NCBI RefSeq assembly: GCF_008728635.1
Contig: NZ_CP044285.1
Coordinates: forward strand, 3,100,001 to 3,164,000
Reading direction: 5' to 3'
Length of the DNA stretch: 64,000 nucleotides
From: Hymenobacter baengnokdamensis
GTDB lineage: Bacteria; Bacteroidota; Bacteroidia; Cytophagales; Hymenobacteraceae
Under the pieces are notes generated by a model. The model worked only from the letters and a program-made list of their open reading frames with translations. It was not told the DNA's origin and did no database searches. Position numbers and translations under genes: made by a program. Of the stretch, positions 37,714 to 46,753 are shown piece by piece (positions within the stretch are counted from its first letter, which is position 1; each line of letters opens with the position of its first letter).

Positions 37714-40700
37714 ATGAAGCTACCCCCCCGGCTGACGCTGGCCGCCGCCCTGCTGGGTGCCGCCGCCGCCGAGCCTCAGCTTGCCCACGCCCAGCAAACC
37801 CAGACCTTCGCCAGCGCCGAGCGCTACTTTCAGGAAGGCCTCGACCTCTTCGATAGAAAGCAGTACGGCGCCGCCCAGCAGGCCTTTCAGCAGTACATGC
37901 AGCTGGGCGCCCGCCGCGCCGGCGAGCAAAGCGGCCCGGCCGCCGGCTCGGGCCGGCAGGAGCGCCTGGCCGATGCGGAATACTACTACGCCGTGAGCGG
38001 CCTCTACCTGCTGCACCCCGACGCCGAGGGCCTTATCCTGGATTTTGCCCGCCAGCATCCGGCCCACCCGCGCGCGGCCGTGGCGTATTTCGAGCTGGCC
38101 AAGTTTTATTTCGACCAGCAGAACTACGCGCAGGCCAGTACCTACTTTCAGAAAGTGGCCCCCGCCAACCTCAGCGCCAGCCAGCGCGCTGAGTCCGATT
38201 TCAAGCTGGGCTACAGCCACTTCCAGCTGAAGGAGTATGACCAGGCCCGCATCCTGTTCGACCGCAACAAGAAGCAAGACAGCCAGTACCGCTACGCCAG
38301 CTCGTACTACGCCGGCTACCTGGCCTACCGCGCCGGCGACTACGCCGGGGCCCGTAAAGACCTGCTCGTGGCTGCCGAAAACGACGCCTACCGCAGCGTG
38401 GTGCCGGCCATCATGACTCAGATTTATTACAAGGAAGGCAACTACGACGGCCTGGTAGCCTACGCCACCAAGGCCCTGCAGCAAACGCCACCGCCCCAAA
38501 GCGCCGACGAGATTCAGCTGCTGGTGGGCGATGCGTACTACCAAAAGCAGGACTACAAGCAGGCCGGCAGCTACTTCGACCAGTATGCCGCCGTGCATAA
38601 GGGCAAGATTGACCCCAGCCTGCAATACAAAATTGGTTTTGCTAACTATAAGGAAGGCGACTACCCGCACGCCATCGCCAGCCTCAAAAACGTGGCGACC
38701 CGCCGCGACTCGCTGGGGCAGAATGCGGCTTATCACCTGGGCCTGAGCTACTTGCAGGCTGGCCAGAAAACCGCCGCCCTGGCCGCGTTTGATGCCGCCC
38801 GCCAAAGCACGCTGCAAAAAAACCTGTCGGAAAATGCTACCCTCAAGTACGCTCAGGTGCAGTACGAGCTGGGCAACCTGCCCGAGGTGATTGCCGCCCT
38901 GCGCGACTTCCGCAAAAAGTACCCGCGCTCGAAAAACCAGGCCGTGGTAGACCAGCTGCTCAGCGACGGCTTCCTGTCGAGCACCAACTATGCCGAGGCC
39001 CTGACTTACCTCGAAGGCCTGGGCGACGACCGGGGCGACAAGCTCAATGGTACCTACCAGCGCATTGCCTACTCGCAGGCTGCCACGCTCTACAACGATG
39101 GCAACTACGCCCAGGCCCTGCCGCTGCTGGATAAGTCGCTGAAATACCCGCAGGATGACGCCCTGCGGGCTGCCGCCCAGGTGCTGCGCGGCGAAATCTA
39201 CTCCGTAGGGCAGCAGTACCCCGAGGCCATTACGGCGTATGCCCAGGCCGCCCGCTCGGCCCGGCAGGGCGGCGTGAGCGACGAGGAAACCCAGTACGTG
39301 CAGCTGGCTCGCTACGGCCTGGGCTACGCTTATTACAACACCAAGCAGTACGACAAGGCCCGGCCGCAGTTTCAGGCCTACCTCGCCGACCCCGCCGCCA
39401 AGCCCGCCGACCCCAACTACTACGATACCACGCTGCGCTTAGCGGATACGTACTATATAGCAAAAAACTATCAGCAGGCGCTGGACTTGTACGACAAGGT
39501 TATTCAGGCCAACGCTGTGGATAAGGACTACGCCTACTACCAGAAGGGCGTGACGCTGGGCCTGCTGGGCCGCAAGGACGAGGCCAGCCAGACGCTGGCA
39601 GCCCTGCTCAAGAGCAACCCCGACTCACGCTACGCCGAGCAGGCAGTATTTCAGCAGGCCCAGCTGGCTTTCCAGGCCGGCGACTACGGCCCGGCCGCCG
39701 AGGGCTTTACCCGCCTCATCGAAAACCGGCCCACCTCAAGCCTGCTGCCCGATGCGTATCAGCGCCGCGGCGTGGCCTATGCCAACCTGGAGCAGCAGGA
39801 TAAGGCGGTGGCTGATTTTCAGAAAGTGCTCAGCGACTACCCGCGCAGTCCGGCCGCCCAGCAGGCGCTTTACAGCCTGCAGGAAAGCCTCACGGCCCTG
39901 GGCCGCACCGAGGAGCTCGACCAGGCCGTGGCCAGCTTTAAGGCGCAAAACCCCACCAGCAAGGCTACCGAGAGCGTCGAGTTTGAAGCGGCTAAGTCGC
40001 TCTACCTGGCTGAGAAATACGCGCAGGCCCTGCCCCGCGTGCAGGCTTACCTCAAGCAGTACCCCGACAATGCGCTGGCCCCCGACGCGCGCTTTATTCT
40101 GGCCGACTCGTACCTGAAAACGGGGGAGAAGGCCACGGCGCTGCCGCTGCTCAAAGCGGTGGTAGCCGACAATAAGAGTGAGTTTGTGAACCGGGCCGTG
40201 GGCCGCGTGGCCGACCTTGAGCTGGAAAATAAGAATTATCCCGAGGCCATCCGGTACTACGACCGCCTGCGCACGGCCTCAGCCAACCGCCGGGAGGTGG
40301 CCACCGCCACGCTGGGCCTGCTCAAGGCCACGTACGACAGCGGCGACTATACCAAGGCCCGCAGCATTGCCACCGACCTGAGCACCCTGGCCGGGGCCAC
40401 AGCCAACGCTACCAACACGGCGCTGCTCTACCAGGGCAAGGCCGATTTTAAGCTTGGCAACCTCGACCAGGCCGCTACCGAGCTGGCCGCTGCCGTGGCC
40501 GCGGCTCCCAGTGATGCCACCGGGGCCGAGGCGCAGTACACGCTGGCCGAAGTGCTTTTTAAACAGAAGAAATACGACGAGGCCATCACGCAGGCCTTTA
40601 AGGTCAATTCCAACTACAGCGCCTATGAGCTGTGGCAGGGCCGGGCCTTCCTGCTGCTGGCCGATGTGTACACCGCCCAGCGCGACATCTTTCAGGCACG

Positions 40701-40959
40701 GGCTACGCTCAACTCCATTATCGACAATAAATTTCCGGTAGCCGAAGTCGTGGAAGGCGCCCGCCAGCGGCTCAAAGGCTTGCCCGCCAGCGATGATGAG
40801 CCGGCTCCTTCCGCCGAGGCCCCGGCCAAAGCTCCGGCCTCCAAGGCTGCCACGCCCCCAAAAGCTACCCCGGCCAAATCGGCGTCGGCCAGCCCGACCA
40901 CTCCTAAAACGCCTGTCCGCAGTCAACAGGCAGCGCCCGCCAAGCCCGCCGGCAAATGA
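37714..40959 (+). CDS. large secreted TPR-repeat protein
   Basis: 1081 residues, signal peptide MKLPPRLTLAAALLGAAAA ending near HAQ. From about 30 to 990 the protein is a solenoid of TPR and TPR-like repeats (ERYFQEGLDLFDRKQYGAAQ, ADSYLKTGEKATALPLLKAV and others). The last 60 residues are Ala/Pro/Lys/Ser-rich. Periplasmic or surface scaffold. It heads a run of same-strand envelope genes: barrel protein, HU/SPOR protein, TolQ/ExbB, ExbD, TonB/TolA-like. A YbgF-like link to the Tol machinery is attractive but is inference. Confidence 0.9.
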   Translation: MKLPPRLTLAAALLGAAAAEPQLAHAQQTQTFASAERYFQEGLDLFDRKQYGAAQQAFQQYMQLGARRAGEQSGPAAGSGRQERLADAEYYYAVSGLYLLHPDAEGLILDFARQHPAHPRAAVAYFELAKFYFDQQNYAQASTYFQKVAPANLSASQRAESDFKLGYSHFQLKEYDQARILFDRNKKQDSQYRYASSYYAGYLAYRAGDYAGARKDLLVAAENDAYRSVVPAIMTQIYYKEGNYDGLVAYATKALQQTPPPQSADEIQLLVGDAYYQKQDYKQAGSYFDQYAAVHKGKIDPSLQYKIGFANYKEGDYPHAIASLKNVATRRDSLGQNAAYHLGLSYLQAGQKTAALAAFDAARQSTLQKNLSENATLKYAQVQYELGNLPEVIAALRDFRKKYPRSKNQAVVDQLLSDGFLSSTNYAEALTYLEGLGDDRGDKLNGTYQRIAYSQAATLYNDGNYAQALPLLDKSLKYPQDDALRAAAQVLRGEIYSVGQQYPEAITAYAQAARSARQGGVSDEETQYVQLARYGLGYAYYNTKQYDKARPQFQAYLADPAAKPADPNYYDTTLRLADTYYIAKNYQQALDLYDKVIQANAVDKDYAYYQKGVTLGLLGRKDEASQTLAALLKSNPDSRYAEQAVFQQAQLAFQAGDYGPAAEGFTRLIENRPTSSLLPDAYQRRGVAYANLEQQDKAVADFQKVLSDYPRSPAAQQALYSLQESLTALGRTEELDQAVASFKAQNPTSKATESVEFEAAKSLYLAEKYAQALPRVQAYLKQYPDNALAPDARFILADSYLKTGEKATALPLLKAVVADNKSEFVNRAVGRVADLELENKNYPEAIRYYDRLRTASANRREVATATLGLLKATYDSGDYTKARSIATDLSTLAGATANATNTALLYQGKADFKLGNLDQAATELAAAVAAAPSDATGAEAQYTLAEVLFKQKKYDEAITQAFKVNSNYSAYELWQGRAFLLLADVYTAQRDIFQARATLNSIIDNKFPVAEVVEGARQRLKGLPASDDEPAPSAEAPAKAPASKAATPPKATPAKSASASPTTPKTPVRSQQAAPAKPAGK

Positions 40960-41030
40960 GTAGCCCGCTGCCTGTTCAGCGGATTGCTTAACTCATTTTC
41001 TTAGTAGCTCGCTCGCATAAAATCGCTTTA

Positions 41031-42807
41031 ATGAAACGTTTAGAGGTGATAAAATCAAGCTTTACTTCCATAGGTGGCCGGTCGCTGCTGGCCGCTGGCC
41101 TGAGCGGAGCCGTGGCCTTTGGCGCGCAGGCGCAGGGCCAGCCGGGCAAAGGCAAGCCCCGCGGCACCATCCAGGATGCCGAGATTGAGATTGTGAAAGA
41201 CCGGGTAAATACCCTGCCCGAGGCCAGCCGGAATTTCGAGAAAATCCGGCTCGACCCGCCGCCCAGGCCTACCCGGCAGGTTACGTATACCTACCCCGAT
41301 TTCCGGCTGCCCGCTACCCGCCTCAATCCCTCGGTGCAGGTGCTCACGGTGGCCCAGGAAGAGCTGGAGCCGCTGACCGGCAACTACCTCAAGCTGGGCC
41401 TGGGCAACTATGGCACGGTGTACGGCCGGGCGCACCTGCACTCGACCCGCAACGACCAGTACAGCTACGGCCTCGACGTGCGCCACCAAAGCTCGGCCAC
41501 CGGCCCCGTCGATGGCAAGAACTCGGGCGTGAGCCAGACCAGCGCCACCGCCACCGGCGAGTATTATAAGGGAACCACGGCCCTGGGAGCCGCCCTGGAT
41601 ATTGCCCGCGATACCTATCATTTCTACGGCTACGACCGCACCCGGCTGCCCGATGCTCCCGATGCCGATGCTATTAAGCAGACCTTTACCCGCTTCGGTG
41701 TGCGCGCCTACGCCCGCAACCGCGCCCCCGACGCGCAGCTGCAGTACGAAGTGGGGCTGGGCTTTAAGCATTTCAGCGACTCGTACAACGTAACGGAGAG
41801 CAACTTCCTGCTTGATGGCAAAGCCGGCTACGCGCTGAGCGAAACCAGTCGCCTCACGCTGGATGCGCAGGGCTCGCTTATTTCCGACAAGCAGCCGGCC
41901 GTGTTCGGGGGCTTGTCAGCGACCTGGTGCGCACCCGCAACTTCGTGCAGGCCACGCCCGCCTATGAGCTGACCGGCAAAACCGGCCTTACCCTCACGCT
42001 CGGGGCCACCCTCGGCTACTCCAGCGATGCAATTGGCAGCTCCAGCAAGGGCATGATTAACCCGGCCGTGCGCCTTGGCTATGCCCTGGTACCCGAAAAA
42101 TTCGTGGTGTACGGCGGCCTGGGCGGGGCCATTCAGCGCGTCACGCGCTACGACCTGAGCCAGGAAAACCCCTGGCTGGCTCCGGGTCAGACCCTGGCCG
42201 ACACCCACGCCGGCCCCACTGTGTACGGGGGCTTCACCTCAACGCCGGTCAGCGGCCTGGAGCTGGCCGCCCGCGCCACGTTCGGCCGCTCGCGCAACCT
42301 GTATTTCTACCGCAACTCGCTGGCCGATACCAGCAAGTTCGACCTTGTGTACGACAGCACGACCATCAACGTCGTGAACGTACATGCCGAGGCGCTCTAC
42401 AGCGCCAGCGAGAAGGTACGGGTGGGCTTCAAGGCTGATTATAACCACTACGGCGTTAAGTCGTTGGCGCAGGCCTACGGCCAGCCGGCTTTCCTGGGCA
42501 CGCTCTACGGCACCTATAACGTGTTTGATAAGCTGTTGCTCGGGGCTACGTTCTACTACTATTCGTCAAACTACGGGGTAGGCTATGCGCCTGGCGTTAC
42601 ACTGCCCGTGCCACCCCCCCCCGCACCGTCGTCGACCGCCAGACCAATTCGGTTATCGACCTGAGCCTGCGGGCCGATTATCGGATTACCCCAAAGTTCA
42701 GCATCTTTGCCATGGGAAATAACCTAGCCAACCGCCACTACCAGCGCTACCTGAATTATCAAAGCCAGGGAATCAATGCAATAGCCGGGCTAACGTACTC
42801 ATTTTAA
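41031..42807 (+). CDS. outer-membrane beta-barrel protein, reading frame broken by two apparent single-base deletions
   Basis: The product would have 592 residues if two frames were rejoined. Frame 1 (41031 to about 41911) has a signal peptide and EIVKDRVNTLPEASRNFEKI, then barrel strands. At a run of five G (41907-41911) homology continues in the next frame (SDLVRTRNFVQATPAYELTG) to a run of nine C (42614-42622), after which a third frame gives TNSVIDLSLRADYRITPKFS and ends AIAGLTYSF, a classic aromatic barrel terminus, at 42807. Each break needs one extra base. Similar loss occurs in rpe in the same TTCGGGGGC context, so sequence error is more likely than decay; slipped-strand variation at the C9 tract is the alternative. 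Confidence 0.75.
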
Positions 42808-42924
42808 GCCGCCGGGCCTTTCCGGTGCGAGAAAGCGGAGCACGATAGCCGGGAAATTGCCTTTTTCTGCCCTTAACTTTAGCCTCATAACTTTTACCTG
42901 CCCGCCCGCTAAGCCTCTCACTCA

Positions 42925-44349
42925 ATGAACCTTTCCGACCACCTACGCCCTTTGCTCCGCGACCACGACTGCGTGATTATTCCGGATTTTGGGGGCCTGG
43001 TGGCCGAGTATACCCCGGCGCGGGTGCAGCCTGGCGGCCGGCACCTGCTCAGTCCGCCTACCCGCCAGGTAGCTTTTAATCAGGCCCTTACCCGTAATGA
43101 TGGCCTGCTCGTCGATGCCCTGCGCCAGCACCTGGGCCTGCCGGCCGCCGAAGCCCGCGAGGCCTTGCGCCAGGCCGTGGCCGCCCTGCACCGCGACCTC
43201 CAGACCCAGCAGCGCACCGAGCTGCCGGGCATCGGCGTATTTCGGCAGTTGGCGGGCCGGGGGCTGCAATTTGAGTATACCGGCACCGATAACCTGCTGA
43301 CTGCCTCTTTCGGCCTGCCCGAGCTGACAGCTCACCCGGTATCGGTCATTGACGCCCGCCTGGCCCGTGAGCAGCAGGCGCAGCTGGTGCCCCGCCTGCG
43401 CTCCGCCAGCCGGGGGCTTCGGCTGCGCCGGGCCGTGCCAGGGGCGGCTATCGGCCTGCTGGCCGGCCTGGCCGTGGCCGGCCTCTACCTGCTGAATCTA
43501 CACCCCGCCGTATTGCCCACCGCCTGGCAGGGCCGTCTGCCCCGCTGGGAGCAGGCTCCGCACCAGGCCGTGCCGCAGCAGGCGGCGCTGGCGCAGCCCG
43601 GCTTCTCGGTGCCGGTGGCCGGGCCGGTATCGGAGGCAGCCCCTGCTCCGGCCATGGTGACAGAGAAGCCCGAAGCGGCCTTCGTCGCCGCTCCGGCCCA
43701 GGCAGCCCCCAGGCAAACCGACCCCGTTGATGCCCTGCTCTCGCGGCGGCAGTCGGTACCCAGTCCGGTACCCGTGCGCCCCAGGGGCAAAGCCCGCAAG
43801 GTGCCGGCCGCGGCAGCCATCGCCGTTGCCAATGAAAGCAATATTGCCCGGCCCGTACCACTGGCTCAGCGCCATGCCGGGGCGGGCAACATGACTACCT
43901 CCTACGCGGTAGCTACGGCGGCTCCGAAGCCGGTGCCGGCTTCGGTAACTCCGGCGGCTGTAGCCGCCCCGGTGGCTCATCCGGCTATGGCGGTGCCTAC
44001 GGGCAAGTCTTCGGCGGCAAGGCCCACCAAAGCGGTTTTCAAGCCGCTTGCCAAGCCTGCTTTTGCCCCGGCTTCTTCAGCTTCGCAGGCCGCCACTACA
44101 ATTAAAAGCCGCACTGGCCGTTACTACCTTATCGTAGCTGCTTACGGTTCGCTGGCTCATGCCGAGGAAGGGCGCCGCAACCTGGCCCATGCCGGCCGGC
44201 CGGCCAAAATACTGCTGCCGCCCCCCGGTAGCCGCCTTTATCGCCTGTCGGCCGTCGACTTCCCCGACCGCGCCTCGGCAGTGGCCGCGGCCGGCCGCCT
44301 GCGCCAGAACCGGCACTTCGATAAAGGGCTGACTATCCTGCCCTATTAA
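42925..44349 (+). CDS. HU/CCDC81-type and SPOR-domain membrane protein
   Basis: 474 residues. N-terminal 160 match the paired HU-like (CCDC81 bacterial) domains: LRDHDCVIIPDFGGLVAEY, VAFNQALTRNDGLLVDAL and the ELPGIGVFRQL turn. One membrane helix follows (about 173-192, AIGLLAGLAVAGLYLL), then a long Ala/Pro-rich linker, and a C-terminal SPOR domain (YYLIVAAYGSLAHAEEG to FDKGLTIL) that binds denuded septal peptidoglycan. It should connect the cytoplasm to the division-site cell wall. It precedes TolQ/ExbB by 76 bases. Confidence 0.9.
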   Translation: MNLSDHLRPLLRDHDCVIIPDFGGLVAEYTPARVQPGGRHLLSPPTRQVAFNQALTRNDGLLVDALRQHLGLPAAEAREALRQAVAALHRDLQTQQRTELPGIGVFRQLAGRGLQFEYTGTDNLLTASFGLPELTAHPVSVIDARLAREQQAQLVPRLRSASRGLRLRRAVPGAAIGLLAGLAVAGLYLLNLHPAVLPTAWQGRLPRWEQAPHQAVPQQAALAQPGFSVPVAGPVSEAAPAPAMVTEKPEAAFVAAPAQAAPRQTDPVDALLSRRQSVPSPVPVRPRGKARKVPAAAAIAVANESNIARPVPLAQRHAGAGNMTTSYAVATAAPKPVPASVTPAAVAAPVAHPAMAVPTGKSSAARPTKAVFKPLAKPAFAPASSASQAATTIKSRTGRYYLIVAAYGSLAHAEEGRRNLAHAGRPAKILLPPPGSRLYRLSAVDFPDRASAVAAAGRLRQNRHFDKGLTILPY

Positions 44350-44425
44350 TCTGAACGCGAACGCATTGCCTGTTCGGGCTGGCGCCGCGCCGGCCTGCTC
44401 TTTCGTTTATCCTCTCTTTCGCTGA

Positions 44426-45133
44426 ATGTCCGTCTTCCTGCTGCAAGCTGCCCCCGCCGTTACCACTATTGCCACCGATACGGCTGCGGCCCATGCCAAC
44501 GCCATGGCTGCCGCCGCGCCCGGCCTCTCCCTCATCGACCTGATACTGAAAGGGGGCTGGATAATGCTTCCCATCTTATTGCTTTCAATCATTTCAATCT
44601 ATATTATGATTGAAAGGTATATTACCATCCGCAACGCAGCCGGTAATCCCGACTCGTTTATGGCTGGTATCCGGGCGCTTATGCTGAAGGGCGACTTGCA
44701 GGGCGCCAAGCTCTACTGCGCCCAGAACCCCTCGCCGCTGGCGCGCATGGTGGAGAAAGGCCTGCGGCGCATCGGCCTGCCCATCACCGAGATTGAGGCC
44801 AGCGTCGAAAATGTGGGCAAGATTGAAATTGCCCGCCTCGAAAAGAACATCAGTATCCTGGGCATCATTGCCGGCATTGCGCCCATGCTGGGCTTCGTGG
44901 GTACCATTATCGGCGTTATCAAGATATTCTTCGCCATCTCGTCAAGCGGCGAGTTTGGCATTACGCAGATTGCCGGCGGCCTCTACACCAAGATGGTAAC
45001 CTCGGCGGCCGGCCTCATCGTGGGCATGATTGCCCACATCGGCTACCACTGGCTCAGCATTCTGGTCGAGCGCATGGTATTTCGCATGGAAAACTCGGCC
45101 GTCGAGTTTATGGACATCCTGCAGGATAATTAA
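44426..45133 (+). CDS. MotA/TolQ/ExbB proton channel
   Basis: 235 residues with three helices: one near 48-66 (IMLPILLLSIISIYIMIERY), and two in the C-terminal half around LGIIAGIAPMLGFVGTIIGVIKIF and MVTSAAGLIVGMIAHIGYHW. The Pro and Thr of the TolQ/ExbB channel signature are present. An extra N-terminal hydrophobic stretch precedes helix 1. With ExbD and the TonB/TolA-like protein just downstream it forms a force-generating complex powered by the proton gradient. Whether it is Tol-type (constriction) or Ton-type (import) is open; the SPOR neighbour favours Tol. Confidence 0.93.
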   Translation: MSVFLLQAAPAVTTIATDTAAAHANAMAAAAPGLSLIDLILKGGWIMLPILLLSIISIYIMIERYITIRNAAGNPDSFMAGIRALMLKGDLQGAKLYCAQNPSPLARMVEKGLRRIGLPITEIEASVENVGKIEIARLEKNISILGIIAGIAPMLGFVGTIIGVIKIFFAISSSGEFGITQIAGGLYTKMVTSAAGLIVGMIAHIGYHWLSILVERMVFRMENSAVEFMDILQDN

Positions 45134-45242
45134 TTATTTGATGTGGAAATGTGGGAAACGAGAAAATGACTAGCTAGTCGCGCCAGGTGCTGAGTAGCAA
45201 TTCTCACATCTCCCACATTTTCAAATTTCCACATTTAACAAC
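45132..45242. repeat. heptamer-word inverted arms between exbB- and exbD-like genes
   Basis: Left arm TTTGATGTGGAAATGTGGGA (about 45137-45156) and right arm 45201-45240 (TTCTCACATCTCCCACATTT and on) share ATGTGGAAAT and GTGGGA in opposite orientation. The right arm ends directly before the GTG start at 45243. No gene in the gap. Confidence 0.55.
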
Positions 45243-45665
45243 GTGAATCTTTCCCGCCGCCACCGCCTGTCTTCGCACGTCGAGACCAGCTCGATGAACG
45301 ACATCATGTTCTTCCTGATGCTGTTCTTCCTGATTGTGTCCACGATGGTGAATCCCAACGTTATCAAGCTGTTGCTGCCCAATGCCAAGAGTAGCAAGCA
45401 GGTGATGAAGCAGCCCATTACGGTATCTATCAACGCGGCCGGGGAGTATTTCGTCAATAAGAAGCCCGTGACGGCCGCTTCGCTTGAACCCGAGCTGAAG
45501 GCGCTCATTCCGGCCGGGCAGCCCGCCGAAGCCCAGCCCACGGTAGTGCTGCGCGTCGATGCCGGCCTGAACGTGCAGAAGCTGGTCGACGTACTGGAAA
45601 TCGGCAACCGCCTGAAGATGAAAATGGTGATGGCGACTCAGTCGCAACAGGCGGCTGGAAAATAG
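45243..45665 (+). CDS. ExbD/TolR biopolymer transport protein
   Basis: 140 residues. A single helix near the N-terminus (MNDIMFFLMLFFLIVSTMV) carries the proton-relay Asp (N-D-I-M-F), followed by the periplasmic domain PITVSINAAGEYFVNKKPVT and VLRVDAGLNVQKLVDVLEIGN. The start is a GTG at 45243. It works with the upstream channel protein. Confidence 0.93.
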   Translation: MNLSRRHRLSSHVETSSMNDIMFFLMLFFLIVSTMVNPNVIKLLLPNAKSSKQVMKQPITVSINAAGEYFVNKKPVTAASLEPELKALIPAGQPAEAQPTVVLRVDAGLNVQKLVDVLEIGNRLKMKMVMATQSQQAAGK

Positions 45666-45755
45666 TTGTAAGTCAGGCGTTAAAAGTTATGAGCTGGCAG
45701 CTTTTGGCTTATTACTTTAACTCCTGCCTTTTAACTCAAAACTCATAACTCCAAA
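45666..45755. repeat. heptamer-word inverted arms between exbD- and tonB-like genes
   Basis: Right arm CTTTTAACTCAAAACTCATA (with following ACTCC) is a period-7 series (TTTTAAC, TCAAAAC, TCATAAC). Left arm 45666-45696 has GTTAAAAG and AGTTATGAG, the complements. The right arm stops a few bases before the ATG at 45758. Confidence 0.55.
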
Positions 45756-45757
45756 AA

Positions 45758-46666
45758 ATGGCCCTCGACTATCCCGAACAGCACCGCCGCGAGGCTCTGA
45801 TTGGCACGGTGGTCGTGCATCTGCTGCTGGCGCTGCTCTTTTATTTTGTGGTATTCAGAGGCCCCGACCCGCCGCTGACTGCCCTGGGGGGCGACGGCGT
45901 AGAGCTGAACTACGGCCTTGATGAGGCCGGCTCGGGCGATATTCAGACCAAAGCCACTGCCAATGCCTCGCAAAACCGCGAAGACTCGCGCCCGGCGGCG
46001 GCCCGGCCCAACCCCACGCCGCAGCCGGCCCAGCCGCAGGTAGAGCGTACGGCGCCGGCCCAGCCCGCCGCCCAGGAAAAAGTACTCACCAGCGACGCGG
46101 AAGACGCCGGCGTGACTACTCCGCCCGTTGAGAAGCCCGCCCCCAAGGCAGCCGAGGCCGTGCGCGAAACGCCCAAGCCCCGCGAGCAGCCCCGCACCTT
46201 ATACACGCCCAAAGGCAGCGCTAGCGGCGTGGCCGGCGGCAACGGCGTAAACGGCAGCAGCAGCGCGCCTACCGGCAACAGCAACGGCGACCATCCCGGC
46301 ACGGTGGGCGACCAGGGCAGCCCCAACGGCTCGCTCGATGCCAAGGCCCTGTATGGCCAGCCGGGCAGCGGCGGCAGCGGCTCGCGCCCCGGCAGCGGGG
46401 GCGGCAGCGGCCTCGAAATGAGCGGCTGGCGCTTTGAGAATACACCCGTGGTGGAGGCCGTGGACGACAACCCCGGCGTGGTGCGCTTTAAAATTAAAAT
46501 CACCGACGACGGCGAAGTGGAGTCCGTCACCAAAGTATCGGGCAATGTATCGCCGGCCCAGGAGAAGCTCTGCCGCGACAAGCTGCTCGACGCCAACTTT
46601 GTGAAAACCAACGCCGGGGCGGGCGGGGCTACGGGCTTTTATACGTTCCGCTTCACCGTGAAATAG
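45758..46666 (+). CDS. energy transducer of the TonB/TolA type
   Basis: 302 residues: short cytoplasmic start, one membrane helix (IGTVVVHLLLALLFYFVVF), a long Pro/Ala/Gln-rich then Gly/Ser/Asn-rich periplasmic linker, and a compact C-terminal domain (GVVRFKIKITDDGEVESVTKVSGN to GFYTFRFTVK) like TonB/TolA ends. The HxxLA-type helix with His near its start fits coupling to the ExbB/ExbD motor. Third gene of the motor cluster. Linker is unusually rich in Gly-Ser-Asn repeats. Confidence 0.88.
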   Translation: MALDYPEQHRREALIGTVVVHLLLALLFYFVVFRGPDPPLTALGGDGVELNYGLDEAGSGDIQTKATANASQNREDSRPAAARPNPTPQPAQPQVERTAPAQPAAQEKVLTSDAEDAGVTTPPVEKPAPKAAEAVRETPKPREQPRTLYTPKGSASGVAGGNGVNGSSSAPTGNSNGDHPGTVGDQGSPNGSLDAKALYGQPGSGGSGSRPGSGGGSGLEMSGWRFENTPVVEAVDDNPGVVRFKIKITDDGEVESVTKVSGNVSPAQEKLCRDKLLDANFVKTNAGAGGATGFYTFRFTVK

Positions 46667-46669
46667 ATT

Positions 46670-46753
46670 TGAATTAAAAAGGAAGACTAAAAACCGGGTG
46701 GCCTTGTGGCGGTCGCTTTACTTTTAATTCTTCATTCTTCATTTTTAATTCCC
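46670..46753. repeat. heptamer-word inverted arms before folC
   Basis: The right arm (46721-46750), read on the minus strand, is a 7-base series ATTAAAA, ATGAAGA, ATGAAGA, ATTAAAA; the left arm at 46672-46688 has GAATTAAAAAGGAAGA. The right arm ends three bases before the folC ATG. Confidence 0.55.
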
